Shown: positions 24,087-33,098 of the stretch, in pieces
Numbering within the stretch: the stretch's first letter is position 1
Layout: every line of letters starts with the position of its first letter
Source of the DNA: a virus
Length of the DNA stretch: 44,151 bases
Virus record (IMG/VR): IMGVR_UViG_3300044832_000163
Location: 1-44,151 of that record
Strand: one strand, 5' to 3'
The notes under the pieces: model-generated
What the model was told of the DNA's origin: nothing
Seen by the model: the letters and a program-made list of their open reading frames with translations, nothing else
Databases searched by the model: none
Program-made: the position numbers and the translations under genes

Positions 24087-24611
24087 CAGACGATCCTCCG
24101 AACTCGGCGTCGAGCCGCAACAACCACTCCGTATCCACACGCGACATCCGGTCGATCTCCGACGGCGACAACCCCAACTTGACGAGCCGGTACAGCCGCC
24201 ACTTGTCCCACGGCACCGGCAAGTCCTCACGGACCGGCCGGCCGGCCAGAGCGTCTTTCAGGCGGTGGAGCTGCCGGTACCCGCTTTTGGGTCAGCCCGA
24301 CCGTCCGGGGAGAAATCGGGCTTCGACACGTCGTCGAGCCAACGCACCGCGCCGTACAGCCGGTTCGACTGATCCAACGACAACCGGTCCATCACCGACG
24401 GATCCTCGCCCGGCAACGGCAGGTCCAGCGACCACTTCTCCATCAGCACTTCGAGGTAGCCGTCGAACAGCGACATGTCGGCCGCCCACGCAGTCTCGCC
24501 GTCCCGCATCACCGCGTAGAACCGAGACAGCGCATGGCGCCGGTCGCCGTTCGTCACCTGCTCCGGGTCCTTCAAATCGGCCCAATCGTCGCCGCCCAAC
24601 TCGACGCGCAT
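24079..24611 (-). CDS. Tail assembly chaperone, -1 frameshift product (gpGT-like)
   Basis: A -1 slip on CCCAAAA (24291-24285) adds 68 residues in the frame that ends at TGA 24079, giving 177 residues. The extension reads naturally (LPVPWDKWRLYRLVKLGLSP, then EIDRMSRVDTEWLLRLDAEF), has no convincing start of its own and overlaps the next gene. SPxEIDxM is typical of the T part in actinophages. The T domain is thought to recruit the tape measure to tail tube subunits. Confidence 0.85.
24258..24611 (-). CDS. Tail assembly chaperone, short form (gpG-like)
   Basis: 117 residues, all-helical and acidic (NGDRRHALSRFYAVMRDGE, MSLFDGYLEVLMEKW). It lies just before the tape measure region and its message contains a slippery CCCAAAA at its end, as in the lambda G/GT arrangement. 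The short form is made without a frameshift and, with the long form, coats the tape measure during tail assembly. ATG 24611 shares one base with the stop of the tail tube gene. Confidence 0.82.
   Translation of the reverse strand: MRVELGGDDWADLKDPEQVTNGDRRHALSRFYAVMRDGETAWAADMSLFDGYLEVLMEKWSLDLPLPGEDPSVMDRLSLDQSNRLYGAVRWLDDVSKPDFSPDGRADPKAGTGSSTA
24285..24291 (-). other. Slippery heptamer CCCAAAA for programmed -1 frameshift
   Basis: Read on the minus strand as C CCA AAA in the zero frame, matching X XXY YYZ. The zero frame stops 8 codons later at 24258-24260, and the -1 frame is open to 24079. Confidence 0.85.
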
Positions 24612-25582
24612 CAGATGAACACGCCCGACGCGATGCTGTTTATCAACGTCACCTTCCCCGGCCCATACCCGCCCGACGCGCCCACATCGGTCGTGTTCAA
24701 ATCCGCCGAAAACGTGATCGGCAACTCCACCCAATCCTTTCCCAAAACCGGCTCAGCGGCCGAATACTGCGCCTTCGACATCGTCACCTGGGCCTTGTTA
24801 TTCGCATCCGGCTGCCACGACACGTCCACCGTTGTCGAAGCCGGCGTCACCAACCGCGCCAGTTCAGTGTCGGACTCCATCACCAAGGTCAACTTTCCAT
24901 CGATCGACAATCCGCCGCCCCACACTGCAGCCGGTGACCCCACCGAACTCGCCACGTGAATCCGGGTCGTCGTCCGCTTGATGCTCACCTCGCCGCCCAA
25001 CGTCCCCGCCGACGTCGTACCGCCGATCACGATCGTCGACTTCCACGCCGCGATCGGCTGCGCCGCCGAGAACGACGGCGTCGGCAACGTCGCCACTACC
25101 GACGGGAACCCGACGCCCTTCGTCGTGTACGTCACTAGGCCGTCCGACGACCACGACAAGTTCAGCTCCGAGAACTGCAAGCCGGGAACCTGCCGGTTCG
25201 CGACCGCGTAGTTGATGTCGGCCGTGTAGGCAGGAGGCTGCTGCTGCCCCGAGTTCAGCAACGAGAAGGCGTGCGTGTAAGGCGCGCTCGATCCGGTCAC
25301 AGCGACCTCGCCGAACAGGCCCGCCGCGATCCAGCCGATGGTGTCGGCGAACAGGTCGCCACCCCACGACGTCTCCGACCAGTTGACGCCGGCCACGTGG
25401 CCGTACACATCGCCCGGCGCGCCCCGCGCCCCTTTGTCCTCGAGGAGCACTTGGCCGGGCATGTATTTCAGCGTGTCGCGGTGCACCGCGATGTAAGCGG
25501 TTGAGGCGACCGGCGTACCCTTGGTGGTCTCTTTCGCGATTCCGAGGAACGCCTTGTGCGACGCGATGGGGGTGAGCGGCAT
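24611..25582 (-). CDS. Major tail tube protein
   Basis: 323 residues, beta-rich, with the pattern of siphoviral tail tube proteins: an AFLGIAKETTKGTPVAST start (shared by the Phage_tail_tube_2-like family), repeated WSxD/GWxxAGLFGE segments, and a C-terminal part with WVELPITFSADLN. It is placed between the terminator-like gene and the chaperones. The protein would form stacked hexamer rings of the tail tube. Confidence 0.85.
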   Translation of the reverse strand: MPLTPIASHKAFLGIAKETTKGTPVASTAYIAVHRDTLKYMPGQVLLEDKGARGAPGDVYGHVAGVNWSETSWGGDLFADTIGWIAAGLFGEVAVTGSSAPYTHAFSLLNSGQQQPPAYTADINYAVANRQVPGLQFSELNLSWSSDGLVTYTTKGVGFPSVVATLPTPSFSAAQPIAAWKSTIVIGGTTSAGTLGGEVSIKRTTTRIHVASSVGSPAAVWGGGLSIDGKLTLVMESDTELARLVTPASTTVDVSWQPDANNKAQVTMSKAQYSAAEPVLGKDWVELPITFSADLNTTDVGASGGYGPGKVTLINSIASGVFI

Positions 25583-25885
25583 CTACTGCTCCTTCGTCTC
25601 GTCGGCGACCGGTTCGGCACCGAACGGCTCCGCGGCGAGTTCCGGTGCTGCATCGATGGCGGGAGTGGCCTTCTTCGCACGCGGCTTCCGCGGCGCGCGC
25701 GGCTTCGCTGCCGGCCCGTCTAACCGAGTGAACTGCGGATACTCCTTGCCCAACTCCACCGACCCAGTCACAACCACATCACCCGGCGCGACCACCGGAT
25801 GAGCCACGCCATCCACGTCGACCAGATCGTGATACGGGAACTCGCGGGACTCATCCGAATCCCAACGCCACCTGTGCTCAGCCAC
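25583..25885 (-). CDS. Hypothetical virion protein before the tail tube
   Basis: 100 residues. The first 55 residues have small-domain character (FPYHDLVDVDGVAHPVVAPG), while the rest is an Ala/Pro/Lys tail (KPRAPRKPRAKKATPAID). It may be a head-tail connection accessory. It ends right before the ATG of the tail tube gene. Confidence 0.65.
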   Translation of the reverse strand: MAEHRWRWDSDESREFPYHDLVDVDGVAHPVVAPGDVVVTGSVELGKEYPQFTRLDGPAAKPRAPRKPRAKKATPAIDAAPELAAEPFGAEPVADETKEQ

Positions 25886-25901
25886 CGACTGTCTCCCTTT
25901 G

Positions 25902-26384
25902 TCAATTCAGCCACGTCGAGAACTGCGCCTCGCCCACGAACCGGAACGCCCACCCCTTACCGGCAAACTCCGGCTCAAGCGGCGACCACCCCAACAGCCG
26001 CGCCTCCAACAGCCCGGCCATTCCGCCCAACGTCTTGTCGTCGGCGAACACGCCGTCCACCTCCGCCAGAATCGCCAACGTCCGCAGCTCGACGACATCC
26101 GGCTCCGTCGCGCCGCCATCCGCGACCTGACAATTCACGCCCACCGAAAACACCTCGTGCCGCGGATGGCGAACCTCGCCTGTCGCCACCGGCGTGTCGC
26201 TCGCCATCAACGTCGGCAGGTTCTCGAGCCACACGTGCTCGCCCGGCGTGCTGTTGCCGTCCGCCGCCCGGCCCCGCATCCACGCATAGTCGACCCGCAC
26301 GCCCGCCAACCCCACCCGGGACCGCAACACCGCCACCAGTTGCCGCTTGACCGCGACATACAACGACGACGTCGGCATCGTCAC
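25902..26384 (-). CDS. Putative tail terminator protein
   Basis: 160 residues: helix YVAVKRQLVAVLRSR, then beta segments (VRHPRHEVFSVGVNCQVAD), with the size and layout of gpU-like tail terminators that cap the tail tube and join it to the head. The position between the head-tail adaptor and tail tube genes fits. The GTG start at 26384 overlaps the upstream stop; an ATG two codons later is possible. Confidence 0.6.
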   Translation of the reverse strand: MTMPTSSLYVAVKRQLVAVLRSRVGLAGVRVDYAWMRGRAADGNSTPGEHVWLENLPTLMASDTPVATGEVRHPRHEVFSVGVNCQVADGGATEPDVVELRTLAILAEVDGVFADDKTLGGMAGLLEARLLGWSPLEPEFAGKGWAFRFVGEAQFSTWLN

Positions 26385-26992
26385 GCGCTCGTCGGCGGTC
26401 GGCGCTGGTCGCCCAACGCCTCAACCGCCCGGCTCCACGCCCGCGGTGGCAGCGGAGGGAACCCCATGTCGCCGCCGAAGCTGCTGTTCTTCTCCCACCA
26501 TTGCGCCGACGCCTGCCACCAGTCGTGCAGCACCATCTCGGCGGCCGTCTTGAACTGCTCGTCGACGTCCATGGTCGTCGGGTACCGGCCCCACGTGCGG
26601 GTGACCAGCACGTTCGCCCGACCGGGGGCGAACATGTAGTCCATGCCCCCCGAACGGCGATAGAGGAACCCTTTGCGCTTGTCGAACACGTAGTTCGTGC
26701 TCGTCGGCGCCGTGATCGTCTCTACCGTCAGGTTGGCGAGAGTCGTGCCCGTGTACTCCTTCACCGAGGTGACCGCCGCGGTGGCCCACGGCAACTCAAT
26801 GGACCGGCGGCCGCCGTCGTATGGCTCGTCGGTGACGGTGCGCTGCACGACCGCGCCGCACAATTCGTCGATGCGGCGCGATACGGCGGTCACCATCCGT
26901 GTCAACTGCGAGTCGTGGCCGGCGCTGGTGTCGGACACGCCGACCGCTTCGTACGCCTCGGAGGGCGCAAGAATGTCCCAGTCGTCGGCCAC
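26381..26992 (-). CDS. Head-tail connector (gp6/adaptor-like)
   Basis: 203 residues, helical at both ends. The pattern LTRMVTAVSRRIDELCGAVV, then IELPWATAAVTSVKEY and VDEQFKTAAEMVLHDWW matches HK97 gp6-like DNA packaging adaptors that bind below the portal ring. Start is GTG 26992; an in-frame alternative is lacking. It lies downstream of the capsid genes as expected. Confidence 0.72.
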   Translation of the reverse strand: MADDWDILAPSEAYEAVGVSDTSAGHDSQLTRMVTAVSRRIDELCGAVVQRTVTDEPYDGGRRSIELPWATAAVTSVKEYTGTTLANLTVETITAPTSTNYVFDKRKGFLYRRSGGMDYMFAPGRANVLVTRTWGRYPTTMDVDEQFKTAAEMVLHDWWQASAQWWEKNSSFGGDMGFPPLPPRAWSRAVEALGDQRRPPTSA

Positions 26993-26998
26993 GCTCGG

Positions 26999-27253
26999 CT
27001 ACTTGTTGGTCCGGGCGGCCCGAGCCGACTTCTCGGCCGGTTCGCCGCCGGAAGCCGCTTCGGTCGTGACGGCCTCGGCGACCGGTGCCGGCGTGCCGAT
27101 CTCGACGTCCCGCCACCGTTGGATGTCGGCCTCCCGGTCGGCGGTCATCTCGTCGCCTGGGGCGACGATCTGGATGCCCTCCTCGGGCTTGGAGTCGACG
27201 ACCTTCTGGTTCTTGGTGTCGAAGAACACGCCGGATTCGCAGATGTCTGCCAT
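26999..27253 (-). CDS. Small virion or assembly protein
   Basis: 84 residues: MADICESGVFFDTKNQKVVD then a Glu-rich region and a basic Ala-rich end. The start (ATG 27253) follows AAAGGAACC. It may be a head-tail region accessory. Function unknown. Confidence 0.65.
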   Translation of the reverse strand: MADICESGVFFDTKNQKVVDSKPEEGIQIVAPGDEMTADREADIQRWRDVEIGTPAPVAEAVTTEAASGGEPAEKSARAARTNK

Positions 27254-27267
27254 GGTCAGGGTTCCTT

Positions 27268-27825
27268 TCAGGAGAGGACGGCGAACGGGATCGTGGCGAC
27301 GGTTGTCGGCGTCGCGATGGTCGCCGGGGCGGTCGTGGTGAGCGCCGAACCGGACGTTTGCGCGAGGACGGGACCGCCGAGGATGGCGCCGGCCCACGCA
27401 GCGCGGGCCAGGCTGCGCCCGCCGAGAGTCGGCACCGCCGTCGCCTTCACCATCACCGCCGCGTAGAGGCCGCCGGCCGCCGACGGACGTTGCGGGGTCA
27501 CCAGCGGCAACGTCTTGAGCGTGTCGGCCGCCCACGCCGCGGTCAGCTGATCGGCCGACTGCGCCAGCAGCGCGCCCGCTGCCGTGTAGAGAGCGAACCA
27601 CCAGTTCGTCGGCGTGCCGGCCGCCGTCGCGCCCGACATGAAACTGATGTTCGTGATCAGATCGCCGGTCTGCCACGGGCACCACACCGACGTCATCACC
27701 TGCGTCGTCAGCGCGGCCGTGTCGACCGCCAATTCCAGTTGGTCCAACGAGCGGGACTGGGGACCGGTCGGCGACCCGTACCGCAGCCACTGCTCGTCGG
27801 TGTTGTTGCCATAGCGAGACGTCAC
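27268..27825 (-). CDS. Putative capsid decoration or minor virion protein
   Basis: 185 residues, Ala/Thr-rich and beta-prone, with SVWCPWQTGDLITNISFMSG, PTNWWFALYTAAGALLAQS and a hydrophobic C-terminal strand series. Domains of this type occur in phage virion proteins exposed to solvent. The gene directly follows the capsid gene, where decoration proteins are often encoded. AAAGGAG lies 6 nt before GTG 27825. Confidence 0.55.
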   Translation of the reverse strand: MTSRYGNNTDEQWLRYGSPTGPQSRSLDQLELAVDTAALTTQVMTSVWCPWQTGDLITNISFMSGATAAGTPTNWWFALYTAAGALLAQSADQLTAAWAADTLKTLPLVTPQRPSAAGGLYAAVMVKATAVPTLGGRSLARAAWAGAILGGPVLAQTSGSALTTTAPATIATPTTVATIPFAVLS

Positions 27826-27859
27826 GTGCTGCTCCTTTGGGAGAGGTTCGCCTTGCGGC

Positions 27860-29137
27860 CTACGCGGTGCCGTTGAACGTGAGGGCCAGGACGCCATAGG
27901 GGGCGAACAGGCCGAGGCCGATCCGCAGCTCCAGCAGCAGCGTGAGGATGTTGCTGGTGAAGTTCGACGCGTGGCTGTCCGTCATGTAGGCGGTCACCTG
28001 CTGCCGGTCGAACAGGGCGACCTGCATCGGGTCGACCAGCAGTGCCGTGCCGGCCGCGATGGCGGTCGAGTGGACCTGCCGCAGCCCCCACGCCGTCCGC
28101 GACGGCGACCCGGCCAGAGCGGCGGCACCGCCCGGCGAGTCGTTGTCCATCACCGCGTGGAGGCCGGCGCTCGTCGAGTTCGTCAGGTCGAACAGCTCGG
28201 CGTCGGCCGGGTTCAGCACGATGATCTCGGGGACCGACTCGACGTCTTCCATGAGGCGGATCGCGTGGCGGATCGAGATGTACCGCGCCTCGGCCGAACC
28301 GGGCGCGTAGGTGAGGATCCCGGAGCGTTGCAGGAAGCCGCGCAGGTTCGGCGACGAGCCGTTGCCGTTGATGACCTGCTTGTCGGTGCGGCGCTTCAAC
28401 GCGTACCGCAGCCGCGTGTCGAGATAGCCCTGCACCTGCGGCACGTCCGCGGCGGTCTGGCGGGTGATGTTCGCCCACACCGGGATCGTCGGGGTCGGCT
28501 CGTCGACCACACCGAACGTCGGGCCGGCCTGCGGCTTCGCCGCGCCCTCCGCGGTTTCCGCCGGCTTGTCGGCAATGTCGGCGAGCGGCGTCTTGTCCTG
28601 CACGTACTCGACGACGCCCTGCCCGACTTGGATCGTGGGCAGCAGGTCGATGAGGAACGTGCGGCGGTCCAAGAAGTCCTGCCCGATGCGGCTGATCCGC
28701 TCCGGTCGGGTCAACGCCCCGCCTGACGTGGCGCCGAGGGTCACGTCGGTGACGGCCCGCCAGTCGAGGCCTGGCATGTCGACCGCGTAGGAGCCGTGCG
28801 CGCCGGCGGACGCCCACGACCGGTACTCGTCGCTGTCGGCGTACCGCTGCCCGATGGACCGCGTGTCGATCAGGTCGCTGTGCTCGCGGTCGGCGATGGC
28901 GCCGAGGAACCGGTCGAGCCCGTCGTCGATCTGCTGCGACCGGACCTCGATGTCGAGGTTCGCCTGGATCCGCTCGTCGATCGCTTCCAACGCCGAACGC
29001 TTCTCGGTGATGGTCGTCTTCTCGTCGTCGGTGTAGTCGCGGTTGTCGGTAGTGGCGGCCTCGTCGATGGAACGCAGCTCGCCCTGGATAGTGGCGCGAG
29101 CCTTGAAGTTCTCGCGCACGATGTCGATGACACTCAC
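27860..29137 (-). CDS. Major capsid protein, HK97 fold
   Basis: 425 residues. The first 105 residues are a helical, charged delta domain (ELRSIDEAATTDNRDYTDDE, RSALEAIDERIQANLD) that acts as an internal scaffold and is cut off by the protease. The rest has HK97 features: GGALTRPERISRIGQDFLDR, RYALKRRTDKQVINGNGSSP with an NLRGF loop, HAIRLMEDVESVPEIIVLNP, and ALFDRQQVTAYMTDSH. GTG 29137 follows a strong AAGGAGGG. Whether subunits crosslink cannot be read here. Confidence 0.95.
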   Translation of the reverse strand: MSVIDIVRENFKARATIQGELRSIDEAATTDNRDYTDDEKTTITEKRSALEAIDERIQANLDIEVRSQQIDDGLDRFLGAIADREHSDLIDTRSIGQRYADSDEYRSWASAGAHGSYAVDMPGLDWRAVTDVTLGATSGGALTRPERISRIGQDFLDRRTFLIDLLPTIQVGQGVVEYVQDKTPLADIADKPAETAEGAAKPQAGPTFGVVDEPTPTIPVWANITRQTAADVPQVQGYLDTRLRYALKRRTDKQVINGNGSSPNLRGFLQRSGILTYAPGSAEARYISIRHAIRLMEDVESVPEIIVLNPADAELFDLTNSTSAGLHAVMDNDSPGGAAALAGSPSRTAWGLRQVHSTAIAAGTALLVDPMQVALFDRQQVTAYMTDSHASNFTSNILTLLLELRIGLGLFAPYGVLALTFNGTA

Positions 29138-29160
29138 GTCGTTGCCCTCCTTGGGGCGCG

Positions 29161-29181
29161 CGGGCGCGGCGAACGCGCCCG
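29161..29181 (-). promoter_or_regulatory. Perfect hairpin between protease and capsid genes
   Basis: CGGGCGCG and CGCGCCCG form an 8-bp perfect stem around a GCGAA loop, 24 nt upstream of the capsid GTG. It may stabilise or process the capsid message or partly terminate upstream transcription. A flanking strand of G on both sides extends it weakly. Confidence 0.5.
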
Positions 29182-29230
29182 GGGGTCAGGGGATTTGTCT
29201 GTCAGCGGCCGGTGCGGGCGAGGCTGCCGG

Positions 29231-29908
29231 TCAGTACAAGAGCGACGCGATGCGGGGACGCACGACGGTGCTGTTGAGGCTGCCGTCGTGGTCGCTTCGC
29301 TGCTCCTCGTCGTCGTCCGTGGACGACTCGATCAGGGTGGGAAGCTCGCCCCGTTCGGCGGCTTCCAAAACGGAACGAAGTTCCATGTGCTTGTCGTCGG
29401 CCAACGACCGCAACGCCAACGCAGCGGTCGAATCGTCGTAGTACGGGGCGACCGTCAAATCGACCCGGAACAGCGCCGCCGACGTGACCGACCGCATGGC
29501 CATTCCGTCGGTGTCGACCGTCCACTTCACGTCCGCCGGTCGAGCTCGGAACCCGATGCTCGACCCGCGAATGTCCTCCCGTTCCAACAGTTGGGCGGCG
29601 TCACGGCCAGCGGTCGTGTCCGGCAGATCCAGCTCGTAGCCCAGCTCGCTGCGACTGTCGACCAGGCGGAGGGTGCCGTTCCCGGTGCGGGCCAGATACG
29701 GCCCCAAATGCTCGTTGTGGGACCGGACGTCGACCTTGTCGCCGATCGTCTTCGCGAACGCTCCCGGCTGGAACACCTCGCGGAACTTCCCGCCGATCGG
29801 CTTCGACCGCGCCCCGTACCGCATCGCGACACCAGCCGCGGTCAGTCGTGTGCCCTCCGAACGGAACTCGGGCGGCTCCAACAGGGATCGGAACTCGGTA
29901 TCACTCAA
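29231..29908 (-). CDS. Prohead maturation protease, HK97 family
   Basis: 225 residues. Family motifs: EVFQPGAFAKTI at about 45-56, SHNEHLGPYLART with the likely catalytic His (about 63-75), and LEREDIRGSSIGFR with the likely catalytic Ser (about 109-122). It cuts the delta domain of the capsid protein during head maturation. The start is TTG 29908, which overlaps the portal stop (TTGA) with GGAGC upstream. The end is acidic, followed by 93 bp with a hairpin before the capsid gene. Confidence 0.9.
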   Translation of the reverse strand: MSDTEFRSLLEPPEFRSEGTRLTAAGVAMRYGARSKPIGGKFREVFQPGAFAKTIGDKVDVRSHNEHLGPYLARTGNGTLRLVDSRSELGYELDLPDTTAGRDAAQLLEREDIRGSSIGFRARPADVKWTVDTDGMAMRSVTSAALFRVDLTVAPYYDDSTAALALRSLADDKHMELRSVLEAAERGELPTLIESSTDDDEEQRSDHDGSLNSTVVRPRIASLLY

Positions 29909-31248
29909 CGTCGTGCTCCATTCGCGACAGGCACCCGCCGAGGCGGAGCCGGCGGCAACACCTTCGGCTGCGGCGGCGTCGGGCCTGGCTCCACCGGTGC
30001 CGGCACGCCCGCCGCACCCGGAATCGGGCCCGTCTCGGTGATCCGCTCCACCACGTACGGCTCGTCACCCCAAGGCACCGGCGACTTGTCCTCCAACGCC
30101 CGGCACTCGTTGACCGTGTCGATGTGGCTCTCGACGCCGAGCTTGTACGCCTCGTAGCGGTCCTTCAACGATGCCCGCAGCAGCGCATCCAAGTTCAACT
30201 TCACGAACACCCGATCCAGGCCATGCGACGTCAACAGCCGACTGTGAGCGTCCTCGATACGTTCCAACCACGGCCGCAACGAAAACTGAGCGAACGCCAA
30301 GTTCTGCTCCGCGAGACCGCTGCCCCACGACGTCGAGTTCGACGCGTCGGCAATCAGGTGAGGCGGCACACCGAAGATGCGGGCCACGTCCGGCACCTGG
30401 AACTGGCGGGTCTCCAAGAACTGCGAATCGTTCGGGTTGACGCTGACCTTCGACAACTTCGCCCCGCCGGTCAACACGCCGATCCGATGGGCGTTCCCGA
30501 CGCCCTGATGGTCGCCGTTCCACGACTCGCGGAACCGTTCCGCGGCCGCCTTGCTCATCTCGTCGGCCTCGATCACCGCGCCCGGCAGGGCTCCGTTCTC
30601 GAAGAACGACGCCCCGAACCGCTGCGCCGCCAACCCGACGCCGATCGTCTCCCGCGCATACCCGATCGGCGACAAGCCCTTCACCTGACCAGGCAACGTC
30701 ATGCCCTTGATGTGCATGAGGTCCGTCGCCGGGTCCAACCGCAACGACCGGGCCGTGTACACCAACTTTCCCTGGATCCGCTGTACCTCGATCAGCGTCG
30801 GGTCCAACACCACCAGATCGACCGGGACACCCAACGCGTCGCGGGGCGTCAACACATAGGCGTTGCCGTCCGTCAGCAACGACAGGACGATCTGGCTCAG
30901 ATAGTCGATCCTCGACGCCTGCGGCGGCTGAAAACTCAGATAGTCGGGCCGCGGCCGATACGGCTTACGGGCCGCGCCGTTCCGCACGAACGTGTCCAAC
31001 GGCAACGTCGCGATCGCCTCCGACAACAACCGCAAGCAGGCGAACACCGCAGACAGGCGCATCGACTGAGCGATCGCCGTCTGCGACGCCATGCCCGGCC
31101 CGGCAGCCGGACCCTGCCACACCATCCCCTGACCCCAGCCGCCCTGCCAACCCCACGAATCCTGCCCATAGCCGTAGCCCGGGTCGGTCAAGTCGGCCGG
31201 AACGACAGAACGCTCCTCCAGCACCAGAGAGCCACCGCTTTGAATCAT
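29905..31248 (-). CDS. Portal protein, HK97 family
   Basis: 447 residues. Typical features are SAVFACLRLLSEAIATLPLD, the SLLTDGNAYVL segment, IKGMTLPGQVKGLSPI, the AAQRFGASFFENGALPG motif, RQFQVPDVARIFGVPPHLI and SLRPWLERIEDA. Twelve copies form the ring through which DNA enters. A Gly/Trp-rich stretch (residues 24-50) precedes the core, and a Pro-rich tail of about 45 residues follows. The coupled TTGA overlap links it to the protease. Confidence 0.95.
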   Translation of the reverse strand: MIQSGGSLVLEERSVVPADLTDPGYGYGQDSWGWQGGWGQGMVWQGPAAGPGMASQTAIAQSMRLSAVFACLRLLSEAIATLPLDTFVRNGAARKPYRPRPDYLSFQPPQASRIDYLSQIVLSLLTDGNAYVLTPRDALGVPVDLVVLDPTLIEVQRIQGKLVYTARSLRLDPATDLMHIKGMTLPGQVKGLSPIGYARETIGVGLAAQRFGASFFENGALPGAVIEADEMSKAAAERFRESWNGDHQGVGNAHRIGVLTGGAKLSKVSVNPNDSQFLETRQFQVPDVARIFGVPPHLIADASNSTSWGSGLAEQNLAFAQFSLRPWLERIEDAHSRLLTSHGLDRVFVKLNLDALLRASLKDRYEAYKLGVESHIDTVNECRALEDKSPVPWGDEPYVVERITETGPIPGAAGVPAPVEPGPTPPQPKVLPPAPPRRVPVANGARR

Positions 31249-31266
31249 GCGCTGGCCTCCCCGCCG

Positions 31267-31599
31267 CTACGGGCGCTGAATGAAATCGACGTCGCCCCGC
31301 AACACGACGATCTCGCCGTCCGCGGGCACCTTCGTGCCGTCCCTCTTGATGTGCTCGGCCTTCGCCAACACCACAGCCCCGGCGTCCTCCACGTACAGCA
31401 CGCCGCCGAACGTCGTCCCCGACTTCAACGTGACAACCACGTACTCCAACAGCCGCTCGTCGAGGACGCTCGCCACCCGTTCCGGCTCGTGGGCGACGAC
31501 CGGCTGAGGCCGCGGGCGGAGCAGCCACGCCAGTTCGATCGACGTCAAGCAGACCAGCAGCGCCGTCAACACAACAACCATCCAGCGCCCGCCTTTCAC
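31267..31599 (-). CDS. Membrane-anchored small protein with Sm-like pattern
   Basis: 110 residues: one N-terminal membrane span (about 6-27) and a C-terminal domain with LKSGTTFGGVLYVEDAGAVV and EIVVLRGDVDFIQRP, resembling an LSm-like beta barrel. Genes of this kind between terminase and portal are common in actinophages, function unknown. GTG 31599 overlaps the terminase stop. Confidence 0.7.
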   Translation of the reverse strand: MKGGRWMVVVLTALLVCLTSIELAWLLRPRPQPVVAHEPERVASVLDERLLEYVVVTLKSGTTFGGVLYVEDAGAVVLAKAEHIKRDGTKVPADGEIVVLRGDVDFIQRP

Positions 31600-33098
31600 A
31601 CCGTGAAGTAGTCGGCTTCCTTCTTCTCAGCCGGGCGCGCCGACACCCACCAGCGGGCCAACGTGCCCGCCACCAACGGCGAAATCACGCCCACCGAACC
31701 CTTCCGAGACCACAACCACGCATCACCCACCGGCCGCCGGTCGGCGTCACCCACCGCCATGTTCAACTCCGGCTGATCTAAATGGCGGAACCGGCCGTCC
31801 ACCACATCGTCAAACACCATCCCGCACGCCTGCGTCGCCTCGCCCGTACCCGCCAGATGAACGTCGACCTTCGCCGCGCCGACATCGGCCAACAGTCCGC
31901 CCGCCGGACCCTTCGGATCGCACACCACCAACGGCACCAACTTGCCGTCCGGACCCTTGCCCGGCGGACCCCAACGCTCGACCAGCTCGGCCAGCCGACC
32001 CGCGACCCAACCAGTCCCCTGCCGATGATCGACCACCTCGACATGCGGCAGGCCGTCAGCCCGGATCCCGGCCGAACAGATCGACGACCACGCCCGGTCG
32101 ATCGACACGTCGAACGCGAACACCACCGGCCCGACGATCTGCGAGCTCGGATCGGCGCACGCCCGCCACTGCTCGCCCGAGAACACAGCGTCGCCCGCCT
32201 GCGGCTCCGCATCCCACACGCACAAGCACTCCCGCGCATACAACTCGGCGCCCAACTCATCGAGCAGCGACAGCAGCGCCTCATCCGTGATCCGCCGGCC
32301 ATAAGCAGCGTTCGCTCTCGCCCACGCCTCCCGGTCGTGAACGTCCGGCCGCACCGACTTGACGCGGCCGCCCTCCAACGACACCCGCTCAGCAGTGTGC
32401 TCCACATAGGCGAACCGGCCACCCTCGCCCGCCAGCGCCCGCTTCCGCAACCGCCACGCGTTCGCCGACGACTCCAAACCACCAGACCCCATATACCACG
32501 ACTGGCTATTCGGGTTCGCCAACCGAGCAGGACCCGACGCCGCCACATGCTCCGCCTGCAAATGCTGAGCCTCGTCGTAGACCGTCAGATCGACCTCGGC
32601 GAACCCACGACCCGACCCGCCCGTCCGAGCCGCGAACTTCAACCTCTGCCCGCTCAACAATTCCACGCCCTGCTCGCCATTCGCATAGCGGATACGAGCC
32701 ACCTTGCGCCGCAGATCGTCCCAATTCTCGAAAACGGCCACCATCCGCAGAAACGACTCGTTTGCCGTCTTGAACTCATGGGCCGTATGAAGAATCAGCC
32801 GCTCCCCGAACAAGATCAGGCCCGCCAACTCCCGAGCAGCGCAAGTGTCGTTCTTGCCGTTCTGCCTCGGCTCGAAATCAGCGACCGTGGACGCCGCCCA
32901 CGACCCGTCCGCACGCTCCCCCAACCCCACCCGCAGCGTGAACCGCTGCGACTCGTCCAACGGAAACCCGCCAGCCACCCCATACGAATCAGCTAGCTCG
33001 ATTGCCTCCTCCGCCGCGGCGAGGCTGACCACGCCGGGCGGCCGATGAACGATCTGCGGCTCCAACACGCCGAGCCTCACGTCGAGCCGCGATCTCAT
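31596..33098 (-). CDS. terL: Terminase large subunit
   Basis: 500 residues. The ATPase half has a Walker A-like EPRQNGKN at about 76-83 and Walker B LTVYDEAQ at 171-178. The C-terminal nuclease half has acidic positions such as FAFDVSID (about 327-334) and a later VVDGRFRHLDQPEL. The enzyme powers DNA packaging and cuts the concatemer. ATG 33098 is chosen; TTG 33104 is also in frame. It overlaps the small subunit gene by about 110 bases. Confidence 0.93.
   Translation of the reverse strand: MRSRLDVRLGVLEPQIVHRPPGVVSLAAAEEAIELADSYGVAGGFPLDESQRFTLRVGLGERADGSWAASTVADFEPRQNGKNDTCAARELAGLILFGERLILHTAHEFKTANESFLRMVAVFENWDDLRRKVARIRYANGEQGVELLSGQRLKFAARTGGSGRGFAEVDLTVYDEAQHLQAEHVAASGPARLANPNSQSWYMGSGGLESSANAWRLRKRALAGEGGRFAYVEHTAERVSLEGGRVKSVRPDVHDREAWARANAAYGRRITDEALLSLLDELGAELYARECLCVWDAEPQAGDAVFSGEQWRACADPSSQIVGPVVFAFDVSIDRAWSSICSAGIRADGLPHVEVVDHRQGTGWVAGRLAELVERWGPPGKGPDGKLVPLVVCDPKGPAGGLLADVGAAKVDVHLAGTGEATQACGMVFDDVVDGRFRHLDQPELNMAVGDADRRPVGDAWLWSRKGSVGVISPLVAGTLARWWVSARPAEKKEADYFTV

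Noticed and set aside
29848-31611. Long plus-strand open frame (587 codons) across the portal and protease genes
   Set aside because: It is antisense to well-supported genes and very Arg/His/Pro-rich, as expected for the mirror of GC-rich coding sequence. No domain is seen.
31782-32996. Plus-strand open frame of 404 codons across terL
   Set aside because: Antisense shadow of the terminase; composition dominated by Arg, Pro, His and Leu without motifs.
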